A stretch of DNA of 42,592 nucleotides from Reclinomonas americana ATCC 50394 (taxonomy: Eukaryota; Jakobida; Jakobea; Jakobida), in NCBI GenBank assembly GCA_048213135.1, contig PS015064.1:206427-249018 (forward strand), given 5' to 3'. The translations under genes were made by a program, and so were the position numbers. Below the pieces are notes generated by a model. It was given only the letters and a program-made list of their open reading frames with translations. It was not told the DNA's origin and searched no databases. Numbering within the stretch: position 1 is the stretch's first letter; every line of letters begins with the position of its first letter. Positions 22,010 through 34,500 of the stretch are shown here, piece after piece.

Positions 22010-22310
22010 AGCACGTTGCCTTGCTTCTTTTTCACCACATTCGTGACGAGCTCACTGCACTTGCGCCGAGGCAAGAAAAACGCACACCGCACAAGCACTC
22101 TGACACACACAATACAACAAGAAAGCTCCGTTCCCGCGTCTCTCAGAACCCCCCATCGCTGCTCTCGCCCCCTGCAAAGCCCATCAGTGCCACGTCCGCC
22201 GGCGCTCCCGATGGCAACGACGAGGACGATGTCGGGTGGCACGACTGGTTTCCAGGAGACTCCTCCATCACCAGGCCAGGCGACAGGCCCCCGGAGGTGA
22301 AGACTGAGGA
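22010..22310. other. Possible exons of an unidentified gene
   Basis: Two short segments differ from the surrounding repeats. On the plus strand 22143-22300 reads NPPSLLSPPAKPISATSAG then DGNDEDDVGWHDWFPGDSS between a CTCTCAG acceptor and a GGAG|GTGAAG donor. On the minus strand 22014-22064 reads ELVTNVVKKKQGNVLL and stop after a GTGCAG acceptor. They point to opposite strands, so at most one is probably real. No family is recognised. Confidence 0.25.
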
Positions 22311-22506
22311 GGGGAAGGGAAGGATGAGCGAAGAAAAGGGAAGGAGGGAGGGAAGAAGGGAGAGAGGAGGGAGGGAGAGAGAAAGAGGGAGGGATGGAGA
22401 GAGGGAGAGGGAGAGAGGCAGGTGAAGTGTGTGTGTGTGTATCGAGATGACAGCGGAGGCTGCTGTCACTGAGCCATGTGGAGAGAGAGGCAGGTGCGAG
22501 TGTGCA

Positions 22507-22509
<3 letters not shown>

Positions 22510-22568
<59 letters not shown>
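22510..22568 (+). repeat. (GT)n microsatellite
   Basis: About 29 uninterrupted GT dinucleotides follow a GA/GT-rich stretch; more GA-rich sequence runs on to the gap at 22666. Confidence 0.95.
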
Positions 22569-22569
<1 letters not shown>

Positions 22570-22665
22570 TTGACGAGAGTAGAGTGTTGTCGTAGTCGAC
22601 GTGACGTCGAGGAGAGAGAGGAGTGTGGTGTGTGACGAGAGAGAGAGGAGAGAGAGAGAGTGTGT

Positions 22666-23065
22666 NNNNNNNNNNNNNNNNNNNNNNNNNNNNNNNNNNN
22701 NNNNNNNNNNNNNNNNNNNNNNNNNNNNNNNNNNNNNNNNNNNNNNNNNNNNNNNNNNNNNNNNNNNNNNNNNNNNNNNNNNNNNNNNNNNNNNNNNNNN
22801 NNNNNNNNNNNNNNNNNNNNNNNNNNNNNNNNNNNNNNNNNNNNNNNNNNNNNNNNNNNNNNNNNNNNNNNNNNNNNNNNNNNNNNNNNNNNNNNNNNNN
22901 NNNNNNNNNNNNNNNNNNNNNNNNNNNNNNNNNNNNNNNNNNNNNNNNNNNNNNNNNNNNNNNNNNNNNNNNNNNNNNNNNNNNNNNNNNNNNNNNNNNN
23001 NNNNNNNNNNNNNNNNNNNNNNNNNNNNNNNNNNNNNNNNNNNNNNNNNNNNNNNNNNNNNNNNN
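22666..23065. other. Assembly gap (400 N)
   Basis: A run of N flanked on the left by GA/GT repeats and on the right by GTACGTACG-type tetranucleotide repeats, so the break is repeat-driven. Confidence 0.98.
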
Positions 23066-23147
23066 GTACGTACGGTACGTACGGACGGTACGTACGTAGG
23101 ACGAGTACGAACGAGACGGACGTAGGTACGAGACGGTAGAGAGAGAG

Positions 23148-23204
<57 letters not shown>

Positions 23205-23230
23205 TGTGTGTGTGAGTGAGTGAGAGGGAG
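23066..23230 (+). repeat. GTAC-type repeats and (AG)n microsatellite
   Basis: Degenerate (GTACG)n at 23066-23135 is followed by a long (AG)n run at about 23140-23202 and (GTGA)n-like sequence. Confidence 0.9.
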
Positions 23231-23579
23231 AGAAATGAAGAGTGATAGGAATGTGATGACTGACTGATGAGAAAGGCCCTCTTTGTCATGTCTTACACAA
23301 GAACAATCAAGGTGTTACCACACGCAAACCTTCGCGGCCCGCAACAGTACTCGCGGAACTACCTGTGCACACAGAGACACAAGATGAGAGTCAGACACAC
23401 AGACAGAGAGAGAGGCGCACACACAGCAACACACACCCATGTCTGCACACAAGCACACAGTCAGTCAGAGAGTCACAGAAGACACACGCGCGCAAACTCA
23501 CTGTGTGCGAGAAGATTGTGTGAGGGTTGCGCGCAGGGAAATTCGCGTAAACCCGCAACTTTACACAACAAATAGTGAA

Positions 23580-23669
23580 TTATTTCTGCATGAAGAGCAA
23601 CGATCGCAGCGAGTGCCCTTCTGGTGTGCGGTCGCTCTCGCGATCGGATCCGCGGCTGGAGCCGGCCAT
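23580..23669 (-). CDS. Possible short or first-exon coding segment, unknown
   Basis: An ATG in an ideal context (AAAGCCATGGCC) at 23669 opens MAGSSRGSDRESDRTPEG and runs 29 codons to a stop at 23580. It would be head-to-head with the flavoprotein gene at 24164. A nearby downstream piece at about 23331-23363 (VVPRVLLRAAK, between GCACAG and GTTTGCG) could be a further exon, but I could not find phases that join them. Function unknown. Confidence 0.2.
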   Translation of the reverse strand: MAGSSRGSDRESDRTPEGHSLRSLLFMQK

Positions 23670-23867
23670 GGCTTTTGTTCGATTTCTCGCGTTTCGCATT
23701 TGCAAGAGTGTGTGGCCAGCACGGATACCAGGTTTTACACAGGAACGCGAGGGGGGCGGATGGTGCTGCAGCACAGCGGAAGTCATCAAGTCCATGCTTG
23801 TCACGAGCCGTACGTGGTTTCTCCTGCGCATGCAGAAACGCCAGCGTTAGCCATCTCGACTTTTTCT

Positions 23868-24000
23868 CGTTTTTTTCCGTGAAGCCTGGGTTTCTGGTGC
23901 TCACTCAAGACGGTGATCATCACGCAGCTGTGTTGCTGTTTGAATTCGTAAAGTTGTTGATCTTGAGAAATAACGATATCGATATCGGAATTCGAAGCGG
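23868..24000 (+). repeat. Dispersed element, copy A
   Basis: Contains TTTTTTCCGTGA, then TTTCTGGTGCTCACTCAAGA, GGTGATCATCACGCAGCTGT and GTAAAGTTGTTG, ending near a palindromic GATATCGATATCG. The same core recurs at 29868-30010 and, reversed, at 30949-31040. It lies about 165 bases upstream of the flavoprotein start. Confidence 0.75.
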
Positions 24001-24163
24001 ACAAAGCCAGCGCTGCACTCCAGAAACTCCTCGTTGCACTGACCAACCAAGTACGTACGCCCCCGGAACGATTTCCTCTGCATCCGCACGTGCCACTTGC
24101 AGTCGACTGGGAATTGTGTAAGGTTTACAGCAATGCGCGGGAAATTCTGTCTCACTTTTCTCC

Positions 24164-27756
<3,593 letters not shown>

Positions 27757-27799
27757 GATTGAAAGTGGAGGGATTGGACAGGAAGGAGGATCACGAGAG

Positions 27800-28490
27800 A
27801 GAAAGGAGGAGGAGGAAGAGGGGAATGTTGAATCCTGCTGGCAATGATCGCTTCTCGTCTGCCGAGCGATTGCTGACAACTCGCGAATGTGAGAGAGGAG
27901 AACCCCGGAGAGCTCCTCAGCTTCGTAACAGCTCACGAGCAAGAGAGAAGCGAGGATCGCAATGACTCGTCGCAGCCTTGACAGCCATCAACTCGCGATC
28001 GTGAGGACACGGAAGTCGCTGCTGCGCGTGACGAGCAAAAGGAGAGGAAGAGGGGAATGTTGAATCCTGCTGCTCGCCTGCCTGAAACCAGATGCGAGCG
28101 ATTGCTGACAACCCACGCCTGGCGAACGAGAAAGACGAGAGAATCGAGTAGCACTTCCGTTGCATGTCAAACTGCGGGCAGGGTTGAAGAAGAGGTGAGG
28201 ACTGCGATGTCTCGTCGTAGACCTGACAGCCATCAACTCGTGAGGACGCGGGAGATGCTGTTGCGCTCGACGAGCAAAAGGAGAGGAAGAGGGGAATGTT
28301 GAATCCTGCTGGCAATGATCGCGTCTCGACTCCCGAGCGATTGCCGACAACTCGCGAACGTGAGAGAGGGGCTCCTCAGCTTCGTAACAGCTCGCGAAGC
28401 AATGTCTCGTCGCAGCCCTGACAGCCATCAACTCGTGAGGACACGGGAGATGCTGCCCTGCTGGGTGACGTTCGACGAGCAATCGACATA
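27800..28490 (+). repeat. Intergenic minisatellite, about 235-base unit, three copies
   Basis: GGGGAATGTTGAATCCTGCT begins near 27821, 28054 and 28291. Each unit also carries GAGCGATTGCTGACAACTCG-like, CAGCTTCGTAACAGCTC-like and CAGCCATCAACTCG-like segments. It follows the flavoprotein stop; minus-strand frames across it are repeat artefacts. Confidence 0.9.
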
Positions 28491-28747
28491 AAAGAGAGAG
28501 AGAGAGAGAGAGAATGACCGCGAACACGCGCTCTCCTCTATATGATAACGAGCGGGAGAGGAATATCTCTGCTTGCGACGCACCCTCTAAACTCAGCAAG
28601 CTGTAAGTGCGAGTGTGGTCTCTCACGAGTGGAGAAGTGGTATACAACTGCTCTACTTGCGACACACCCTCGAACTCAGTCAATTGCGTATGCAGGGAGG
28701 AGGATTTTCTGTACCATGCATGCTCTCCTCCCCACACGCCACTCAAG

Positions 28748-29711
28748 CTATGAGCTACTCCCGCCGCCACCGCCTCCACCAGGTGTCCACGAATCGGCCT
28801 CAAACGTCGGCGTCACTCCCGTACCCGCACGCGGTCTCGACGGCTGCGCGGGTCCAGTCGCCGGTGTCGCTGCTGCTGCTGCTGCTGCAGTCGCCTTTCC
28901 AAGCTTCGCCGGCATGTTCGCCGCAGCATCCTGCGCCGCCTGTGCCAGCATCGCTTGCGCTGCAGTGGCTGTGTCCGTCACTCGTCAGACGACGGAGGAA
29001 AAGATGGTGGAAGAGCTTCTCCATGACGGAGAAGAGGAAGGAGGAGAAGGAAGGAGAAGAGAGAGAAGGGAAGGGAAGAGGAGAGAAGAGAAGAGAAGGA
29101 AAGGAAAGAGGAGAGAAGGGAAGGATGAGGAGAGAGGAGAACGAATGAGAAGAGAGAGATGAGAAGAGCAGAGACGAGAAGAGCAGAGATGAGAAGAGAA
29201 GGGAAGGGAAGAGGAGAGAAGGGAAGAGAAAGAGGAGAGAAGAGAAGGAAAGGGAATAGCAGAGGAGGGAGAGAGAGAGATGAGAAGTGCAGACAAGAGA
29301 AGGGAAGAGCTGCAAAGAGAAGCAAGCAACCGACCTCGCTGGCTCATGCTCTCGCGATCCGACACTTCTTGCATTCGCAGTTTGCGGTCTTCCGCATCCC
29401 ATTCTCGTCCATTTCTCGCCAGCTGCTCCTTCTTGGCCGTCAGCATCTCAATCTCCTGTGTGTGTGTGGCCAGTGAGAAGGAAGGATGAGAGAGTGAGAG
29501 AAGGAAGTGAGAGACAACTGGGCGACCTCTGGAGTCGGTGGAGTGGTGCGTGACTGTGTGTGGTCAGTGAGTGAGTCAGAGGAGGAGGCGGAGGAGGAAA
29601 TGGAGGAGGATGGGCGCAACATAGTGCAACCAGCTGTGCCACTCGACGGGGATTGTCGAGGGATCAATGTCGTCGCGGTACTGCACCACTCTGCGAGGGG
29701 CTTTTCCTGTG

Positions 29712-29746
<35 letters not shown>

Positions 29747-30260
29747 GTACACACACGACGTCNNNNNNNNNNNNNNNNNNNNATAATCAACACATAGATA
29801 AATCTTCTCCAACAGACATCTTCCCTTTCAGGAGACAAAGCCAAGCAAACATAGATCTATAGAGATCTCGTTTTTTCCGTGATGTCTGAGTTTCTGATGC
29901 TCACTCAAGATGGTGATCATCATGCAGCTGTGTTGCTGTTTGGATTAGTAAAGTTGTTGTTGTTGTTGTTGTAACTGTTATGAACACAATCCCGATATCG
30001 ATATTGATATACTGAACTTCGAAGCTCTCTCTTGCAGCTACGTGCACGATGTGCTCCTGCATTCCTTTTAACTACATGAAGGCGTCTACACTGCAGCTGC
30101 AACATACCACACAGACTGGATGTTTGATGCGTACACAGGACAGCGGAAGTCATCATTGCACCGCAATTAAATGCTTGGTCGTCTCGCCGGAATGCTCCGG
30201 CGGATGGTGCCGAGTGGTCGCACCCATGTGGGCATCGATGGCCACGGCAACAAATGTTTC
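28748..30260 (-). CDS. NDUFAF2: Mitochondrial complex I assembly factor NDUFAF2 (mimitin), split by misoriented contig
   Basis: Minus-strand exons 29706-29621, 29553-29527 (27 bases), 29455-29335 and 28980-28748 join in phase: RRVVQYRDDIDPSTIPVEWH, SWLHY|SRTTPPTPE|EIEMLTAKKEQLARN, a coiled coil, an Ala/Pro-rich stretch, and the C-terminal TFEADSWTP then poly-Gly. The EWH.WLH and TPPT.EE motifs and the TF..SW.P tail match NDUFAF2 rather than NDUFA12. NDUFAF2 is a NDUFA12-like chaperone acting in assembly of the NADH dehydrogenase in the mitochondrial matrix. The expected first exon (MLGRLAGMLRRM ... HVGIDGHGNKCF) is at 30171-30260 but on the plus strand, in a contig bounded by two 20-N gaps, so that contig is flipped. 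About ten residues between the first two exons are not found, and their phases (0 and 1) disagree, so a small exon is missing. One donor is GTTGCGCC. Confidence 0.82.
28985..29330 (+). repeat. Polypurine tract filling an NDUFAF2 intron
   Basis: More than 300 bases of almost pure A/G (GAAGAGAAGAGAAG-like, GGGAAGGGAAG-like) lie between the last two exons. On the transcribed strand it is polypyrimidine. Confidence 0.85.
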
Positions 30261-30299
30261 GTGTCTCCTCCTCCTCTACGCAGCACACTCTCACTCTCA
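29783..30299. other. Short contig in wrong orientation, between 20-N gaps (29763-29782, 30300-30319)
   Basis: The contig carries NDUFAF2 exon 1 on the plus strand while all other exons are on the minus strand. It also carries copy B of the dispersed element, a likely cause of misplacement. The next contig, 30320-31258, is likewise bounded by 20-N gaps, so its orientation is not certain either. Confidence 0.75.
29868..30015 (+). repeat. Dispersed element, copy B
   Basis: TTTTTTCCGTGATGTCTGAG, GATGCTCACTCAAGATGGTG, ATCATCATGCAGCTGTGTTG and a (TTG)n run, followed by CCCGATATCGATATTGATAT. Very close to copies A and C. A nearby shared phrase ACAGCGGAAGTCATCA (30139 and 23774) suggests the related region is larger than the core. 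Confidence 0.75.
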
Positions 30300-30721
30300 N
30301 NNNNNNNNNNNNNNNNNNNCACGACAGGTATCGAGAGGTGTCTGGTGGTGATGACCATGGTGGCATGCCGACACATTAACTTGTCTGGGACAGCTGTTGC
30401 TTGTTTGTTGGTGAATGAATTTGTTGTTGACGTGCCGAGCGATGCCTGTGTACGAACGCGTGTCCGCGATTTCCATCTGTGCGACTTGCCTCCGACTGCA
30501 GGAACGTGGCCATCATGCAGCTGTGCTGCTAATCCATAGTAGGTGGAAGTTACTGCAGCGCTGCGGCAGTTTTGCAGGCGGCCGTGCATGCGTGCGCGGC
30601 TTATCTTGCGGCGATCGCGAACATTGGCTCGAAATCGTAAATTTCCAGAGCTAGCTGCCATCCACCTCTCGGCACGGGGCTCACATAACCTGGCACGCAC
30701 GCACGCACACACGCACGCACC

Positions 30722-30900
30722 ATGCCGTCCTCCGTCCACCGCTTCTTCTCCGACCTGTGGGCGAAGGAGATGCAGTGGTCGAGCTGGGCCGCCAGCATCG
30801 AAGACTGCAAGCACAGCGTGAGCGAGGGCAACAACTGCGTGCTTCAGTTCTGCGTCGGTGTGGTGCTTCTGTATGGTCTCCTGTGCATGGGGCTGTATGT

Positions 30901-30946
<46 letters not shown>

Positions 30947-31166
30947 CTTTCCTAATCCAAACGTTAACAGCAGCAGCTGCATGATGATCACCATCTTGAG
31001 TGAGCACCAGAAACTCAGACATCACGGGAGCACTGAGAGAAATGTGTTTGCTGTTCTTATCATCGTGTTGTGGCTGCTGCTGATGATGTTCTTTGGCTGG
31101 CCCTGCTGCACCTGTTGTCAGTACGACGAGAGAGAAGACGGGAGAGTGTCGCCGTCGCCAGTGTGA
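30722..31166 (+). CDS. Small two-helix membrane protein, Cys-rich tail, unknown
   Basis: Exon 1 (30722-30898) starts in a good context (GCACCATGCC): MPSSVHRFFSDLWAKEMQW ... then a span CVGVVLLYGLLCMGLY. Exon 2 (31038-31166) gives RNVFAVLIIVLWLLLMMFF, then GWPCCTCCQYDERED and a stop; total 101 residues. The tail cysteines next to the membrane could be palmitoylated (inference). Without splicing, exon 1 would read into a poly-Gln run and stop after 77 residues; the clear second membrane exon favours splicing. I do not recognise the family. Because its contig is bounded by 20-N gaps the strand relative to neighbours is uncertain. Confidence 0.55.
30899..31040 (-). repeat. Dispersed element, copy C, forming an intron
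   Basis: The whole intron between the two exons of the small membrane protein is GTA then (CAA)n, then the reversed core of the element (CTGCATGATGATCACCATCT, TGAGTGAGCACCAGAAACTC), ending GAGCACTGAG. Confidence 0.7.
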
Positions 31167-31574
31167 GCGCACTCGTGGTTGTGGGTAGCAGGCATGTAAG
31201 AACTGGCGGCGCGTTCTCGTGCAGAAACGCCAGCATGATTGATAGATCTACTGTGAAGNNNNNNNNNNNNNNNNNNNNTGATCTATGCAGCGACCGCACC
31301 ACAAAAAGGAATTGTTTTTCGCGACGTTCGACCGAATTCTTAGAATTACCGAGCTTGTTGTGATATCGATATCGATGATCGTGTGTCACTGCGGCAGTAC
31401 GTGGCTGCCGATACCGCGGACTTGGCCGAGTGTGCTGTCGAGTTGTGCCAGCAGTGTGCATGCAGAATGCATTGCTGTGTGGTCCTGTATGAATGTCCGC
31501 CTTTATCAATACGTACATCGCTGCGCGCGCTCTGGACACGCGACCAGGTGGTGGTGCAAGACCGGTTGCGCACC

Positions 31575-34500
31575 ATGTGGCGAGACCCTCGCCTTGTGCG
31601 TGCCCGCTTCTGCGTCCTCGCACTACTGCTCGTCGCGTGCGGTGCGTGCGCCGTGAGCATGCAGCCTCGTGTTGAGGAAGGAGTTTTGGAACACCAACAT
31701 GGCCATGACGCACGCACTCTTGCTGTCTCCACTGCCACTCTCTGCCAAGGTGCGCTGTGATACACACACTGCTGTTGTCGTCTCACTGCGCACTCTTTTT
31801 CTCTCTCCCTCACACACACCACGTGCTCTGCGCATGCGCACATGCACATATGTACATTTTTGATTTCGCTGTCGCGCGCCTGATCATATCACATGATCAT
31901 GATCTCGTGCAGTGTTGGTCGCACCGACTGGAGTTTCCACCACACCATGTGGTGACCCCGACGACAGCAGCAACACGCCCTGCGTGTTGAGTGTTGCAGT
32001 GTCGTCATGTGTGGCGCGCGGGTACTCCGAATCGTCGCCGGCGTGGGTGCTGCAGGTGCTGATGGCGAGTGGGACGTATGATTTGACGCAGAGTGGAACG
32101 CAACTCGCGGTGGCGGGTGAGTGGATTGTGCACTGTGGATATGATGTACCCCAGAGCACACACACGGGTTAGAACAAGAGAGCACAAAAGTCGAAAGTTG
32201 GTCACGAGCTGTCCTCGCAGCGCGCTGTGTCCTCCTCACTGCACATCTCCGTCTCTCCTTCCCTCTCTCCCTCTCTCTCTCTCGCAGCACGCAATGTCAC
32301 CATCCAGGCGGCCGCACCAACCGCCACTCCTCGCCCAACAATCACCACTGCCTCCATTGGTGCGTTTGTCGTCCAGCAGGCCCCATTATTCCTGCTGAGT
32401 GGCATCACCTTCAACGGGAACACCGCTGCCTCTCCCGCGGTGTCGTGGACAGCCCCCGTTGGGTCGGCGGCAGGTGTCCAGGTTTCTTTTGTCGACTGCG
32501 TCTTCAACAACGCTGTGGCTCAGCTCGATGCGTCGGCTGCTGGCGCCGCGCTCTCGTCACTGACGGTCACCGGCAGCACGTTTTCGCATCTGCGCTCCTC
32601 CACGACGCAGTCTGCTCTGACAGTCACGGGGCGGTTTGCCAACATCAGCGTCACCGGCTCGCTGTTCTCCGACTGTGTGAAGAATGGCGTCGACGCCTCG
32701 GGCGCAGCTATGCTCGCGACGCAACTACCAGCAGCTGCCGTGGTGTCGCTGACGGCCACCAACTTTACCGACAACATGGTGGTGGGCTCGTTGTCGACAT
32801 TGGCGTCTCGTGGAAACGCTGGTGGCGGCGCGGTTTTTCTCTCCGGCGTCGGCACTCTCAATGTGACGACAAGCGGCTGCAGCTTCCTGCGCAACTCAGC
32901 ATCCAACCTGGCAGGCAGTCAGACGGGTGGCGGTGCCGTGTACCTGACGGCGGCGGCGGCCAGTGGGGTCAACTTTGCGGACTCCAACGGAACATGGTCG
33001 CGGAATTTGGTGACTGGCTCTGGCAACGGCGACTTGACGACGTCGCAAAGCGGCGCTACCAACATTGGCGGTGGTGCGCTGTTTGCCTTCAACACCAACT
33101 CGGTGGCTTTCTCTGGCTCGCTCCTCTCGCTCAATTCGGTGACGACGAGTGCACTGGGCGTGCAATGTGCGTCGGGCTCCAAGTGCACTGTGTCTGGTGG
33201 CAACGCACGTGGAGGTACCAATGCTGGGGGCGGAGCGGTGTTTCTCAGCGCGCTTTCGACTGCCGCGCAAGCACAGCTACAGGTGGGGAACTGGGGGCTG
33301 TGACGCTGGCGTGTTTGTTGATCAGGAGGATCATGCTCAAGAATGACTGGTTGCCCTCTCTACAGGTTTTGAGCTCACAGTTTACCGACAACTCGGCAAC
33401 GGATAACTGCAAGGGCGGCAGCAATACAGGCAGCAGCGGCAGCTCGGGGCACAGCTGTGGCGGAGGAGCTGTGTGGGTCACAGGAATCGCCTCGATGCAG
33501 GTGACTGGCACGCAGACGTTTCTTTGCCTGTGCCATGTGATCATACTCAACCTGCTGCACCGACGTGGGCGCAACAGGTGACCTCTGCTTACTTCAAGAG
33601 CAACATCGCCTCACGAAATGCGTGCGGCGGTGATGGAAATACTAGCAATGCTAGTTCAGTTGGGACATCGCTCCCCACTTTGTCGAATGCCAGCTTATCT
33701 GGTGGTGGCGCAATTCGTGCAGTATTTAGTGCGATATCGACTGCATCGCAATCTGTGAGGATTACTTGCTGTCGTCTATCAAAACGTGCTGCTGTTTCTG
33801 ACTGCCGCCGGCGCCTGCAGATTGTGTCCTCCTCATTCCTCTTCAACACTGCCACTGGCAACGCCAGCGGCGGCCGTTTCAATGGCGGCTCAAGCAATGG
33901 CTTGGGAGCTGCGAATGGTGGCGGGGCGTTGCTGTTGTACTTTCCAGGAGCAGCTTCGCAGGTATGCTTTGGTAATTTTGACCAGCAAGATGACCATTGC
34001 GCTTACCTCTGTTGTTGCGAATGTGGTATAGACAATTGACAGCTGCGAATTCCGAAGCAATACCGCTCTGGCAAATGGGAACGGAGGTAATCGTCTGCAT
34101 CGTCATCATTTCTGTGTGAGCCTGNNNNNNNNNNNNNNNNNNNNNNNNNNNNNNNNNNNNNNNNNNNNNNNNNNNNNNNNNNNNNNNNNNNNNNNNNNNN
34201 NNNNNNNNNNNNNNNNNNNNNNNNNNNNNNNNNNNNNNNNNNNNNNNNNNNNNNNNNNNNNNNNNNNNNNNNNNNNNNNNNNNNNNNNNNNNNNNNNNNN
34301 NNNNNNNNNNNNNNNNNNNNNNNNNNNNNNNNNNNNNNNNNNNNNNNNNNNNNNNNNNNNNNNNNNNNNNNNNNNNNNNNNNNNNNNNNNNNNNNNNNNN
34401 NNNNNNNNNNNNNNNNNNNNNNNNNNNNNNNNNNNNNNNNNNNNNNNNNNNNNNNNNNNNNNNNNNNNNNNNNNNNNNNNNNNNNNNNNNNNNNNNNNNN

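Noticed and set aside
27988-28803. 271-codon minus-strand frame after the flavoprotein
   Set aside because: Covers the three-copy minisatellite and has no coding signature.
30722-30955. 77-residue protein with a poly-Gln tail
   Set aside because: The tail comes from the repeat in the intron; a clear second coding exon follows in phase.
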